Shown: positions 1 to 10,930, numbered from the stretch's first letter. The stretch is DNA of 64,000 nucleotides from Tetrastigma voinierianum (GCA_016808115.1 JAEQBH010004666.1:1-64000); one strand, 5' to 3'. The notes: generated from the sequence alone by a model not told the origin. Translations and numbers: made by a program.

Positions 1-178
1 AACCCACAAGGAGAAAAGCGGGAGGCCAGCCATAAGCGGGGCGAAGCCACAGAGGCGAGAGATCGAGAGAGATCCCGGGAGAAACAAGAACGTCCCAGAA
101 GGCGGGAGGCGTGGGAAGACCGCACAGGACCACCTCGGCCAGGCCCGACAACGGTATTTTCTGCGCGGTTCCTGATAA

Positions 179-571
179 GTGTGGTCTTGCAAAGTACAAC
201 ATGAAAAATTCCTAAGATGGCCATCCCAGATGAGGACAGACCCTACCAAAAGAGATAACACCAGATACTGTGAGTTCCATAGGGACCACGGGCATCGAAC
301 AGACGATTGCATACAGCTCAGGAAGGAAATAGAATACTTGATTCGACGGGGATATCTTCGCGTGCGCAGCCTCAAAATTCGGGATCAAGCGCGATTACCG
401 TCACCTCGTGACCCGACTCGGCCTGGCGGCCAGCAAAAATCCGTGATCTTGGAGATTGGCGGTGGTGGGAGTCGGCTTCTGCGGGGAAGGCTCATTTCGC
501 GTAGCGGTCGGGGAGAGGTATTAGGTTGCAAGCGGTGTCAAAGCGCCTGCGACCTTCCGATACCGCCATAG
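179..571 (+). pseudogene. gag: gag C-terminal region with zinc-knuckle-like motif
   Basis: The frame reads YCEFHRDHGHRTDDCIQLR near residues 30-48, the Cys-His box seen in gag of many plant Ty3/gypsy elements, followed by EIEYLIRRGYLR. In the family this part of gag binds genomic RNA during particle assembly. The spacing Cys-x2-His-x6-His-x4-Cys is visible. The ATG at 179 is only the first Met in the open stretch; the real gag start would lie outside the window. The tail after about residue 85 no longer resembles gag and the frame is lost before the protease. Confidence 0.7.
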
Positions 572-625
572 CGTTCTCGGATTCGGACACGGAGAGGTGC
601 CCAGCATCCCCACGACGATCCTTTA

Positions 626-829
626 GTGATAAGGGCAATTGTGGCTAACAAAACAATCCATCGGGTCCTTGTCGACAATGGGAGTTCAACCGACATCATC
701 TTTATGTCGGCTTTTGATAAGATTGGCATCGAAAGGGAGAAGCTAGAACCGGTCTGCCGCCCGCTGCGAGGATTCTGCGGAGAAAGTGCTACCTTTGGGG
801 GAGACCGATGCGGGTTAGTAGCACTTTGA
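626..829 (+). pseudogene. retroviral-type aspartic protease fragment
   Basis: The protein reads HRVLVDNGSSTDIIF at residues 13-27, matching the active-site block of plant Ty3/gypsy proteases, with D-N-G-S-S at the catalytic loop. It is followed by PVCRPLRGFCG, which matches the usual PL.GF.G segment. The family protease cuts the Gag-Pol polyprotein. It lies in the expected place between gag and RT. The frame ends at 829 and the C-terminal half is not readable, so the enzyme would be dead. Confidence 0.75.
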
Positions 830-1159
830 TTGTACCGGTGGCGATGGCGATAAAGTTTCTCATAGTAGATGCCCCTGCAGCATAGCGTGTTGTGTGCGGA
901 CCCTCTCTCAACGCCATAAAGCCATCCCTCAGCACCACACGTTGATCTAGTTTCTACCACAACGGTAGGAATGGTTTGAGAACCGGTGGCATTGGTCGGG
1001 GTGTTACTCGGCATTAATGAAGCAAAAAGCGATTACGACTGACATATCGTGAATACCATTTCGACATGTGCGGCGAGGTAAACACCCGACCCTAAGCCCT
1101 CGGAAGGAAGCTGAAGCTTTGTGCGATTGGGCTGATGACCCGAACACCTCACCTACATC

Positions 1160-1930
1160 GGCTCGAGCTAACGAAGACCTCGAGACACCTCTTATATCAC
1201 TTCTTGGAAAGCAGGCTTGGGGATGTCTTGAGTGGAAGCAAGAGGACATACAGGAGGGATTGACTCGTGAAAATAATCACTCATATACTAAAAGCGTCAG
1301 TCCATCCTTAAACCGGTCAAGCAAAAAGAAGGAGCCCGATCTGAGAAAGACAAAGAGCGTGTAGGAGGTGGCAAAGCTCGCCGACGGGCGATCGGAGAAG
1401 TGGAGTACCCTAAAGGGACAATATGATGTATTTCGTCAAGCAAAAACAAGCGGCAAATGGCCGAATGCACGTGACTTTGCGGCGTCAGTGGGGCGTACCT
1501 AAAAGATAGTTTCCTCTACCTGGATCAACCTTATAGTGACATGCAGTAGGCGCCTTGGGCACCCTCGGCACATGGATGCTCTCCCGAGTTACAACGGATC
1601 GGTATGGACCCGACGACGAAGAGAAGACCTCATTTATCACAGGGCAAAGGACCTATTGCTATCATGTAATGCCTTTCGGACTGAAAAACGTAAGAGCTAC
1701 CTACCAAAGATTGGTGAACAGGCTATTCCAGAAGCAAATAAGGGCATCCATGGAAGTATATATAAGATGGCGTGTTTGTTTAAAATCAACTCGGCCGAGG
1801 AGCTCATGGCTCATCGATTTAGGCATTCTGATCCACGAAGAGTACAACATGAAGTTGAATCCCAGGCCAAATGCTTTAGTCTGCTGAAAAATTCTGGGTT
1901 TATAGTTAACAGTGGGAATAGGCGAACTGG
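1160..1930 (+). pseudogene. reverse transcriptase fragment
   Basis: Pieces in several frames line up with Ty3/gypsy RT: an N-terminal part at 1195-1365 ('LEWKQEDI', 'SVSPSLN'), a TSGKWP piece near 1445 (ANGKWR in relatives), MDPDDEEKTSF near 1600 (second frame) and TYCYHVMPFGLKN at about 1648-1690. The last block is a hallmark of plant gypsy RT. The catalytic box that follows MEVY should be YVDD but reads YIRW at about 1757-1770, so both aspartates are gone. Stops and frameshifts separate all pieces. The enzyme copies element RNA into DNA in working relatives; this copy cannot. Confidence 0.8.
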
Positions 1931-1942
1931 ATAAGATAAAAG

Positions 1943-2960
1943 TTGTGCTTTCGACATCGCGTCACCATCGTGAAGCATAAGAAGCTGACCTTAACTACCA
2001 GGAAGGATAGTTGCGCCTTCAGTTTTGTGTTCAGGGCCAGCGACAAGTGCCAGCCCTTCTTCCAGATTCTAAAAAAAGCTTTCCAACGGGATGCACGCTA
2101 CAGCTTGTGCGGCGTAAAACTATCTGGCTCCCCGGATTACGGTAAGTCCCTGCGAGGAGAGCTGCTGCCACTCTTGTGTTGGCGGTTCTAGTTCTCGACC
2201 AGTGTCGTCCTAATTAGAGACAAAGACCGAGTGTAGCACCCAGTCTACTATTGCAACCGAGCTTTGAGAGGAACGGGGATAGATATCCCGAGGATGGAGA
2301 GAAACAATCTGGCGTTGAAGTAACCTGACCAGGAGCTCAAAATCTTCTTTAGCTTACATACCGTGAGAAATCCCAACAGAATACCCAATGAAGCAAGTGC
2401 TACATAAACCAAAGACCTCGGGGAGATTGATGAAGTGGGCCATAGAGCTGAGCGAGTTCGACATCAGATATAAACCAAAAACTACAATAAAAGGCGGTCT
2501 TGTAGACTTGTCGTGGAATTCACCTCGGTAGAGCTTCTTGAGGATACCTGGCCTCGACCCCCTTTGGAGCGCCAGTGGCTGGGACGTAATGCTGAGGAGT
2601 GGGGTAGGGCTAGTCGACCTCGAAAGGGAATATGTATCGGTATGCTGGAGATTTGAGTTCAGAGCCTCCCATTTCATGAGGCGAGTGTGAGTGCATCATA
2701 GTTGGACTCAACCTCGCCCATTCGATGGAAGTTGATCAGCTTGAAGTATGCAGCGATTCCTAGTTGGTAGTAAAGAAAATAGAAGACACCTATGAGGCCA
2801 AAGGTGTAAAAAATGATCCTATATCTAAAAAAGGTACGGGAATTACTAGGAGGTTGCACCTCAGTTCAAGTGAGACACATGCCAAGACGAAAATTCACGA
2901 GCAAATGCCTTATGCCAGCACGACCTCCCAAGAAGACCTCGACAAGCGCCATTAGAGTGC
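1943..2960 (+). pseudogene. RT tail and RNase H fragment
   Basis: CQPFFQILKKAF at about 2050-2090 matches the RT/RNase H connection of gypsy elements. From about 2385 a frame reads QVLHKPKTSGRLMKWAIEL followed by SEFDIRYKPKT, a well known block of gypsy RNase H. Near 2725 LEVDQLEVCSDS and LVVKKIEDTYEAKG match the part of RNase H that holds an active-site Asp (S-D-S), and TTSQEDLDKRH closes the domain near 2950. In relatives this domain removes RNA from the RNA-DNA hybrid. Several stops interrupt it. Confidence 0.75.
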
Positions 2961-2969
2961 AGCTGAGCC

Positions 2970-3930
2970 CTCTGTAGATCTCATGACAAAGGCCTCCCCT
3001 GTCATGTCCGAGCCGAGCTGAATGGACCCCATTTGGGACTACTTAATAGAAGGACTACTACAGCTTGATCAAAGGAGGCATCAAAGCAGGTCGAGGAGTC
3101 TACAGGTTCACTATTCATTAAGGGGCCCTTTATAGCGAGGTTTCACGTCATCAATGCATTGCGGGAGGCAGCCCAGGCTAAATCTTGAGGGGAAGTACAT
3201 GAAGGCGTGTGTGGAAATCATCGGGCTCGGACAACGGCGGGGAAAAGTCTTAGGCCAGGGATACTGCGGCCCTGATGCTGGGACCTTACGAGAACTAGTC
3301 GAGGGAAATGCAAAATTTGGCAGGAACTTGCTCAATCCCGCTCCATCAGAACCCCTTTGACTTTGATTCTGAAGCCCATGGCCTTTTCAACAGTGGGGGC
3401 TAGACATATTGGGACCTCTGCCCCTTGGAAAGGGCCAATGCAAGTTTATCGTCGTAGCAGTGGATTATTTCACCAAATGGGCTGGAGTCGAACCTTTGGC
3501 TACCATCATAGAACAAAAGGTACGCAACTTCGTTCGACGCGCCATAATATGCAGGTTTGGTATCTCGAGGGCCTTTGGTGTCGGCGTGGGAAGCGATTCA
3601 ACAATCCTAAGTTCGAGTTACGTGCCGGGCTCGCGATCATGACCTACTCGTCCACAAGCTCATCACAATCTAATGGGCGAGTGAAGTCACCATCGAACTC
3701 TTGCGGCATTGAAGACGAGTTGGAAGATGAGGCAAATGGGTAGAGTACCTCCCAGTGTTGTGGGCTATACGGAACTACACCCCTTAGAGTCGACAACTCG
3801 GGAAACCCCATTCGCTCTGGCCTTTGGCGCGGGCGGTGGCCCCCGTCGAATCGGCGACAGGGTACTTGCAAGAAAGTTCTTATTTGGTGCACAGTTAATG
3901 CTTAAAACAAAAAATATATTGTTCTTTATT
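2970..3930 (+). pseudogene. integrase fragment
   Basis: DPIWDYLIEGLL at 3020-3060 is the usual RNase H-integrase linker. The zinc-finger part is weak (3190-3330, 'VLGQGYCGPD'). The catalytic core begins at 3413 with LGPLPLGKGQCKFIVVAVD followed by YFTKWAGVEPLATI, a clear match to plant gypsy integrase, including the first catalytic Asp in VVAVDYF. SNGRVK near 3670 is the block with the catalytic Glu position (here Gly-Arg-Val replaces it). TTRETPFALAFG at 3800-3830 is the conserved end of the core. In working relatives integrase inserts the element cDNA. The frame changes at least twice. Confidence 0.8.
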
Positions 3931-3992
3931 CTGATAAAGGTGATGAAATTACAATTAGTAAATTACCATCCCTTACATCTCGGGAATAGATA

Positions 3993-4210
3993 ATGCAAGC
4001 AGTTCCGCAAAAAAAATCTCCAAGAAAGAAAGAGAGAGGAAAGAGAGGAAGAAAGAGTGCGAAAGAAGAGGAAAAGAAGGAAAGGAAAAGAATGAAGAGA
4101 AAGAGAAGAGAGGGGCTGAAACGGGGAAGGAAAAGGAGGAAAGGAGAAGAAAGAAGAGAAGAAAGAAGAGAAGGAAGAAGAGGAGAAAATAGAGAAAGCG
4201 GTACTAAAAG
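3993..4210 (+). repeat. purine-rich low-complexity stretch
   Basis: About 200 bases are almost only A and G on the plus strand (AAGAAAGAAAGAGAGAGG and similar). This creates an open frame of Lys/Arg/Glu that I do not believe is a protein. It lies directly behind the integrase remains, at the start of the element's 3' non-coding region. Long polypurine runs here could include an ancestral polypurine tract, but the LTR does not follow directly, so that is speculation. Confidence 0.8.
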
Positions 4211-4611
4211 TTCTTCTTTAAGTACACCGCCCTCTCCGGATGCATTCCCTAGCATGGTTCCGTCATCGGACGGGGCTAGGGAAAAACATAACTCCTATAA
4301 AGGGGGGACTAGGGAAAAACACAACCTACAAGTGAGGGCCGCTTCGAGGACAAGCATCCGAGATCTCAGGCGAGACTCGGCGAACAACCAAGCCTTGGCT
4401 TCATCTGCGATGCAGTTAGTTGCGCCCCGAAAGGAAGGTTCAAAGCATGAGCTCCACATTGCGGTAAGCGATTTATAAGGAGGCCGGAGCACTCGGAAAA
4501 TCGCACAGTCGGTTCCAATTCTCCATAAGCCGTCCAATTCTCCATAAACCAGCATTAAAGACGCCCGCATCTTTCCAAGAAGTGGAAGTCAAATTGGCGT
4601 AGCTGGAGATC
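4211..4611. other. 3' non-coding region of the gypsy element with a short direct duplication
   Basis: No coding motif seen. Two copies of a block near 4275-4330 (CTAGGGAAAAACATAAC and CTAGGGAAAAACACAAC) lie about 32 bases apart with CCTATAAAGG between them. A TATA-like box is possible but unsupported by anything downstream. Confidence 0.4.
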
Positions 4612-5690
4612 GATTTTGAAGCTCATTGCTCGACCGAACTTTGGTAGCGGGAGCGAGTTCAGCAGGCGAGTGGCCCCACGGGCCTCGGCTCGGAGTTTTG
4701 AAGAGCTCAGCACTTCTCCAACTCAGGTCTGGTAGCCCGGGGAGCCGGTCCGGCTCGGGAAAAGTGGCCAGACCTCGGCTAGGTTTTAAAACTTAGCGCG
4801 CTCGGCTTCCGGGCTGGTAGCCCGGGGCCGGTTCGGCTCCGGTGAAATTAGCCGCGGGCCTCGGCTCGGTTTTGAAGAGCTCAACTGCTTAACTCAGGCC
4901 AGGTAGCCCAGGAGCTAGTTCAAGCTTAGGAAAATTAGCCAGCGGGCCTCGGCAGCTGGAGTTTGAAGGCTCGACTACTCACGGCTCGGGGCGCTGATAG
5001 CCCGGGGAACGAGTTATTTCAGAGAAAATTAGCCCTCGAGCCTCGGCCCGGCTTCCGGTTTTGAATAGCTAAAGCTCGGCTGAGCCTGGTAGCCTAGGAG
5101 CCAGTTCAAGCTCAGGAAAATTAGCCCACGGAGCCTCAACAACTCAGTTTTGAAGAGCTCAACTGCTCAACTCAAGCTTTGGTATCCGGGGCAGTTCGAG
5201 CTCGGAGGGCAAATTAGCCTGAAGCCTCGCGGCTTAGTTTTGAAGAGATCAAGCGCTCGGCTCAGGCCTGGTAGCCCGACGATTCGGCTCGAAAATTAGC
5301 CCGCGAAGCCTCGGCGGCTCCGGTTTGAAGAGTTCAGCGCACCGGCTTCGGGCTGGTAGCCCGGAGCGATTCGGCTCAAGCGGAAGTGCCCGCGGAGTAT
5401 ATGGCTCGGTTTTGAAGAGCTCGGCTGCCGGCCGGGCACAGTAGCCCGAGAGCGGTTCGGCTGGGCAAATTAGCCCCTGAGCCTCAGCGGCTTCGGTTTG
5501 AAAAATTTCCGGTACGCCGGTCGGGCTGGTAGCGAGATAGTTCGGCTCGAGGCAAATTAGCCCGCCCAGGCCCGCAGCGGCTCGGTTTTGAAAACTGTTG
5601 CTCGGCTAAGGCTTAGTAGCGAAGCCGATTCGGCTTAAGCCAGAATTAGCCCCGCGGGCCGCAACAGCAGTTTTCAAAAAGCTGTTGCTT
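4612..5690. repeat. GC-rich tandem array, period about 89 bp, about 12 units
   Basis: The core TTTTGAAGAGCTC returns near 4695, 4782, 4869, 4961, 5058, 5148, 5238, 5322, 5409, 5496, 5585 and 5671, steps of 84 to 97 bp. Between the cores each unit carries GGTAGCCCGG, then TTCGGCTCGG, then AAATTAGCCCGCGGGCCTCGG. Units differ by many short indels. The array is inside the 3' non-coding region of the Tat-like element, where such arrays are common in that lineage and can seed satellite DNA. No coding function seen. Confidence 0.9.
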
Positions 5691-6222
5691 TCGAGGCAAG
5701 GCTATATATGCCGTCTAGAACTGACTCGAGAGGCGAGAGGAGAAGCGGCGTAAAGAACTGCTTGATTATAAAAAAAAAAAAGGTAAGAAAATTTAGGTAT
5801 TCATTGAGTTTGAAAGCCCAAAAGCGTGACATTATCCTGTCAAAGTTTGAACCCCTGTAAAAAAAAAAAACAAAATGGCTCGGGCGTCGGGCGGGCACAG
5901 ACGAAGGGGGAAGAGGAGGGCGTGCCTCGGCCGGGGCGGCGGCTCTCCCGGAGCAATCGGCAAAAAGAAGTGTTACGCCTCCGCGTGCGCTCAGATGTCA
6001 GATAAGGTTCAAACCCGGGTAGGCGTTAGCGACCTATCTAGATAGCAAGCCATCCGGTAGCTTGCGAGTGCGAGCCTCATCCCTGAACTTGTTGCTCCTT
6101 TCGGGTCCCTGCGAGCAGCGAACTCTGTGGGAGTCCCTCGTAAAAACATGACACTCATCGGTCGGGCGTTCGAGTGAAACTCACGACCCGGAAGCTTCGC
6201 GGATGGGCTTGTCTAGCAACCT
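5691..6222. other. non-coding spacer of the gypsy element
   Basis: Two poly(A) runs (about 5768-5780 and 5859-5870) lie about 90 bases apart, so a diverged pair of repeats is possible. The rest is GC-rich with no coding motif I recognise. Confidence 0.4.
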
Positions 6223-8260
6223 TTGCTTTGTGCCTTGGCTCGTCTCTATGGCTTCCTTGACCCTCTTCCAGGCGACCACGGCTCGTTCCCCAGGATGATT
6301 ATGGCCTCTTCGCGACCACACAAAGCTCGGCAGGCGACGCGACCCATCCACAGCCATGACAGATCCATCTGGGTGATCTGCGGCCCGTCCACGACCTCCG
6401 GCTCGCCCTCGATCGCTCTTAAGCCATTTAGAGCCTTTTCTTCCCTACCCTCGGCCCGCACTCGTCATCATGGTATGCCTCAAATCGGACCTGAGCTTCA
6501 CGGCCTCCTCGGGTCGTATGTTGCATCGTCCTTGATTCGACTCACTCGGAAAGTGGAAAGCGGCCTCTCGCTTTGTAGGCTCGCGGCTTTGACATGACCC
6601 TCGATTCGGCTGGCCTTACCCAAACTCTTGAGGATGGGTAGCCACACAGTCGACACCGGCATAAAGTCGACACGCCCAGCTTCAGAAACCAAGATAAGCG
6701 AACCTGACAAGACACGAGAGACTTACGGAGCGACCCCTGAGGACTGAGCCAAAGCCTCCTCAGCAGAGCGGGGCACCACGACTTCTTGAGATCGGAAATC
6801 TTTGGGATTGACGAGACCGCACCGGCGACCAACTCGGCGGCGGAGGCAAGTCACATCTCCCGCCAGTTTAGGCGCTTCCTCCTAAGTCCTTCCACTATCA
6901 GGAGGCTGGGTGCTCTGCGCGAAGGGACTCAAGCGAGATGGGCATAACCTCCCAGCAGGAGCAGTAGCCCTCCCCAAGGGATCTTTGGCCTTTGCAGTAG
7001 AGACAGAACGGAGCTGCGAACTTGGAGTTCTTGGAACCTCGATCGAAGGTGGCAATACTTGCCCTTGCACTCAGACATGAGCAGAGGGAGATGAAGAAGA
7101 CATCCCCAACCTCGGGGCTTTACCCTAGGTTGGATGATCGCAAAGGAGTCGAGGTTCGGCTTCACGCTCGAGACCTCCACGTGACGTCTCCACCAGCAAA
7201 CTGCGCAGTGGGTTTGACAGAAGGAGGCCGCCGTGAGAGAACCGTAACGGACGAGAGGGTGAAGGCCTGAAAGTAGCGGGGTGGGAGAGACTCGAACACG
7301 AGGGAATGGGATATCGGGCTGATAAGCTCGGAAGTGCCAAAGCGCGAAAGACACTTGTGACTTCAGCTGTCCTTGTCTTCAAGAAATTTGAGATCGGGGC
7401 GAACACACAGCGCGCCTTGATGCAAAGTTAGGGACACCACATAACTTATGAAAAATAGGCCAGAACTAAGGCAAAGCAAAGCTCACGTAGATTCTCGGGG
7501 TGGTCGAAGACCAATGGGCATGAGTGTGTCTTCCTTGTCAAAAGGATCGTACTCTCAACTGTGGCCACTAACCAAAAAGTAACGCTCTTTCCAAAATTTA
7601 TGGGAAGGCAGAGGTCGGAAGATATGATCGGAGGAGAGCGGCGGCACGCTAGATAGATAAAAGCCCTCGCGGCTTCCTTCTACCTTCAAAGAGGGTCGAG
7701 AGCAGGGGCTATATTAGGGCACCCAGGCCCTTATCCCCTAAAAACCAACGACCCAATCGAATACGAAGTGGCGAAAGTTGAAGGCGGCGGTGAAATCTTA
7801 CGAGACCCTTTTTATAAAGGGGTGTAGAAGAGGAAGCGAGAGCCATTATCGAAAACCACCTAGAAAAACCGCCGTCTTGGGCACTTGGACCACGTGGGAG
7901 GTCGAGGGCGATCGAGAGACCGGTTTGGATTTTTGAATGGGGGCCTGTAACGCCTCTGAAAGTTTCCCCATACAAGGATTAGCTTCTGCGCTGGGTCCCG
8001 TCGCGGGCATTACGCGCGGACTTGAGATATTCCGACCAGGGTATTTGTCGTCAATTCTACCCTTGCCTTTACCCATGGAGAGAGGAGGCTCCCCCAAGGC
8101 GTCTCGAAGAGCAACCACAGCAAAACAATCAGATTCACCACTTGTCCGCCCTGAACCGGGTATCACATAGGAGTCACCTCTTATCACCTTGAGACGGAAC
8201 GGCCGGGACCCATGGAGTATCGGGTAGTAAGGAGCAAGACCTAGCAAGCTAGCCTGGCCT
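6223..8260 (-). pseudogene. antisense extra ORF region (putative gypsy-type transposon domain), degraded
   Basis: On the minus strand coding-like pieces run from about 8250 down to 6250. FWKERYFLVS with EYDPFDKED just downstream (minus strand, about 7600-7540) resembles the WK.R.FFV block of the plant 'putative gypsy type transposon' family. A tail with QSERPLSTFRVSRIKDDATY (about 6580-6510) follows. Tat-lineage elements often carry such an antisense ORF between integrase and the 3' LTR; its function is not known. Here it is broken into several frames. The family match is from memory of a short motif, so confidence is limited. Confidence 0.4.
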
Positions 8261-8640
8261 TGCTATGTGCTCGAAAGACACGAAGGAAGAGAAAGACGTG
8301 CCGGTCCACAGGAGCAGGCAGGCGACTGAGCAAGGTGTCCACGAAGCACGGAAGGGATTCTAAACAAAGATCATGCGTGTAAGAAAGGAAGCTAGAACTA
8401 TGAGGAAGTAAAAGCTTCAATATCAGGGGAACACAACACTAACGGTTTGAGGATGTTCTCGGAAGAAATGGAAGGAACTAGAGGAAATGAGCGAAAGTCG
8501 AAAAGTCATCAATATCACAGGACATTTGACGGCGACAAAGCCCTAATCAAACCAAATTAACGTCACCGTGAAGTCAGATCCGATTCAAGAAACGATATAG
8601 CCCTCGCCCTATACTGTAACTAAGGGCCGGGGCAAATCAC
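8261..8640. other. spacer between antisense region and LTR-like end
   Basis: No coding motif. An LTR start is expected here, but I could not fix it; a TG near 8614 is one candidate. Confidence 0.3.
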
Positions 8641-8803
8641 GGGTTTAAAAATAGCGCACAGCCCACCACCCACCAAGCCCAAGAAGGGTTTTTAAAGAGG
8701 ATTTACAAGCAAGCTTACGAAACACCCGGCTCCTAGCACCGCCTAAAACTGAGCTCCGCCCATTCGCCCTAAGTACACACTGACAACTAAAGGCCCATAT
8801 CCC

Positions 8804-8925
8804 CGTAAATCAACCAAATTCATCAACAAGGGAAGTAGGATAATTCCCAATAACTGCTTATCCTGTAAATCAAACCAAATCTCACCAATAAGGGAAGTAG
8901 GATAATTCCCAATAACTACTCCCTA
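8804..8925. repeat. tandem duplication, period about 61 bp
   Basis: GTAAATCAACCAAAT at 8804 and GTAAATCAAACCAAAT at 8865 each lead into GGGAAGTAGGATAATTCCCA with ATAACT after it. It is a two-copy repeat in the U3 part of the probable LTR, a common place for duplicated enhancer-like blocks. Confidence 0.85.
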
Positions 8926-9020
8926 ATTATCCCTTATTTATCTGACAACGATAAGGGCAGAAAATACCATATCCAATAAGAGGAAATCCTTACCATCATC
9001 CAATTGGGAAAAACATCTAC

Positions 9021-9030
9021 TATAAATACC
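9021..9030 (+). promoter_or_regulatory. TATA box of the probable LTR
   Basis: TATAAATACC is a strong plant-type TATA box. It stands about 190 bases before the suggested LTR end, a normal distance for U3-R-U5 of this size. Confidence 0.5.
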
Positions 9031-9214
9031 AGGCCACCCCATCGGTGTAAGGTATGCAGAACATTCGCCCCTTAAAGCAGTCAATCTATTCTTTCATTGC
9101 ATGAATCGACTTTGCAGATTTGAGTAGCCCACCTGACCGCCCCAAATACAGCTCCGCCCGACCCAACAATCCCAACACGCTCCAGCCCAGTTCCGGTTGC
9201 AAAAAGCATCATCA

Positions 9215-9908
9215 GTTTATATCTGAAAACATATTAAAAATGGAAGAAACTTATTTATATAAATATATACTTAATTAATAGTAATATATAATTTTTAATC
9301 TTTAAAATAATCACAACGACAAAGACAATTCAGAAAGGGTTCCTTTTTAATTTCCTTCCCATATTCGAATACATGAGCCTGTATTATTTAATTGAATTTT
9401 TTTTAGTTACAAGCCTTTTAACCCTACAAGCTTTCTAATCCTAAGTAAAATGACGTAGTTTCGATTTAAAAAGAATCAAAACGACGTCGTTTTAACTTGA
9501 AAAACAAAAAAATAATAATTTGTGGGTGTTGACCGACTTACCACGAGAACGGCTGGCTCATCCGTTCAACGGCTCGACCGCCGGCTCATCTCGGTTCAAT
9601 GCAAAACGGCATAAACCTGACCGGCCAGAATCAGCTGATTCGCTCGATCGATCTAATTCACGATGCGGTTTGGTTTTTAAAACATTGATAATAACATGAG
9701 TCCTTAGTACAACAATGATAGGGATAAGAAGATGATTTAATTCTAAGTGAATAGATATCAAAATAAAAAATAAAAACAAATTTTAAGAATTTATTTTTCG
9801 AATTATTTTCAAAATGCCATCCATACAAACAGCTTCAATCCACAAAAGGACAAAAAAACAAAAGAAAAACAACCATTAGGTGAGCCAAAATATTATAATT
9901 AGTTAACT
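9215..9908. other. AT-rich host flank, 3' side of the cystatin gene
   Basis: Base composition changes sharply from the GC-rich element to AT-rich DNA. Because the copia element at 9914 is flanked by the same AACAC on both sides, this DNA was once joined to 37162. On the minus strand it starts with AGTTAA, which would supply the TAA stop (9905-9903) of the cystatin frame before the insertion, so about 9780-9900 is probably its 3' UTR. A more GC-rich patch at about 9530-9690 looks repeat-derived but I could not assign it. Confidence 0.5.
9478..9493. repeat. 16-bp perfect palindrome AAAACGACGTCGTTTT
   Basis: Perfect inverted repeat around ACGT. The same palindrome is frequent in plant repeats. 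No binding function can be shown here. Confidence 0.8.
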
Positions 9909-9913
9909 AACAC
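9909..9913. repeat. target site duplication, left copy (AACAC)
   Basis: AACAC directly precedes the left copia LTR and the same five bases follow the right LTR at 37157. Five-base duplications are the rule for Ty1/copia insertion. This pairs the two LTRs as one element across 27 kb. Confidence 0.85.
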
Positions 9914-10215
9914 CGTTAGGAATCAAAGAAATAGCAGAGGAACTTTGCAAATTCCCCGATTACACGAAAGTCGGGAGAATTTCTTTTTATTTACTTAACA
10001 ACTATCGTGGCTAATAAATAGGCTTACACTGAGATAGAAAAGGAAATAACCACCCACGATTTTACATGTCCTATAATCGTGGTGCATGACTACATTAAAC
10101 TGGAAAGCAAACTTGTTCCTCAAGTTCAGGGAGGAATTATTCAACTAATGGTAAATAAACCTCGAAACAAGAGACTCGAATTTAACCCGGGCCAGAAGCT
10201 CCAATAACTTCATCA
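9914..10215 (-). repeat. copia 3' LTR
   Basis: 302 bp. On the minus strand it begins TGATGAAGTTATTGG; the other end should be TAACA but reads TAACG. It aligns over its whole length with 36856-37156, with several small clustered differences. Confidence 0.92.
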
Positions 10216-10230
10216 TCCTCCCTTAAACTG
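10216..10230 (-). other. copia polypurine tract
   Basis: On the minus strand AAGGGAGGA stands directly before the TG of the 3' LTR, the expected place and composition of the primer for plus-strand DNA synthesis. Confidence 0.75.
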
Positions 10231-10240
10231 AATGCCATTG

Positions 10241-10930
10241 TCATTCGCCTTTATACCCGATCACATACCGCAAGCCTGCATCCTCAAAAACATCAAGCTT
10301 TAATGGCTTTGTTAGGACATCTGCAACTTGTTGTTGGGTAGAACAATGAATTAGCTCCAAAATTCCATCCCTAACAAGATCTCGAAGAAAATGGAATCTT
10401 ATATCTATGTGCTTACTACGACCATGCATCACAAGATTCTTTGAGAGTTTAATCGCTGAGATATTATCACAAAACACCACCATTGACCGTCGTCTCGACG
10501 AACTTTCTCGAATTCTCTAACCACACAACCCCGGCACGCACTGATGTCGCAGCCTATGAACCTAAATGGCAAGGAGGGAGTAACCACCGGTCGCTTTGAA
10601 GACCAAGAGATACCCCGAACTCCATTAGGAAAACATAACCCGAGGTACTTTTCCTCACATCCCGGTCGCCAAGATAGTCACCGTCCGTACTCCTACGAAG
10701 TTCTTCACTTCCTCCCTTCAGAGAACATCCCAAGACTAACCATGCCCTTATATACCTCAAAGCTCTTGCTGCCAGCAGACTCGTAGACGCTCCATGTACC
10801 CGACCAAATTCGACAATAAACATCAATCTGGGCGTGTGGCGCCAAATACATAAGACTTCCCACCATTTACTTGTAGACAAGATCATCAACTTCCCACTCC
10901 CCTTCATCTTCTTCAGGAGCTTAGCCAAGA
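10241..10930 (-). pseudogene. copia RNase H
   Basis: Read from 10930 down: LLAARALRYIRAWLVLG, then DRDVRKSTSGYVFLM and, nearest the 3' LTR, VVFCDNISAIKLSKN with HGRSKHIDIRFHFLRD and QQQVADVLTKPLK. These are the classic C-terminal blocks of plant copia RNase H. The last part (10483-10241) is an open frame of 80 codons ending just before the polypurine tract, as in intact relatives. A frame change lies between the two pieces near 10500-10560. Confidence 0.9.

Larger units (their letters stand above)
1..9214 (+). mobile_element. Ty3/gypsy retrotransposon, Tat-like, left end outside the window, degenerate
   Basis: The domain order on the plus strand is gag zinc finger, aspartic protease, reverse transcriptase, RNase H, integrase, which is the Ty3/gypsy order. 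All are split over several frames. Behind integrase comes about 4.5 kb without sense coding: purine-rich DNA, a GC-rich 89-bp array and antisense coding-like sequence, ending in an LTR-like block with a TATA box. Long 3' regions with tandem repeats and antisense extra ORFs are known from Tat-lineage elements such as Grande. That lineage call is inference; the gypsy call rests on visible motifs. The 5' LTR and most of gag would lie left of base 1. Confidence 0.72.
8641..9214 (+). repeat. probable 3' LTR of the Tat-like element
   Basis: The block has LTR promoter features in plus orientation: a TATA box at 9021-9030, then GTGTAAGGTATGCAG as a possible transcript start zone, and an end in CATCATCA near 9214. 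It lies at the end of the gypsy element before AT-rich host-like DNA. The 5' LTR is outside the window, so there is no second copy here to prove the limits. Confidence 0.45.

Noticed and set aside
3926..4255. Membrane-protein-like minus ORF with Leu/Phe/Ser runs
   Set aside because: Complement of the purine tract, so composition alone explains the hydrophobic look.
3993..4478. Long Lys/Arg/Glu-rich plus-strand ORF of 161 codons
   Set aside because: It is a by-product of an A/G-only stretch and part of the element's 3' non-coding region; no domain.
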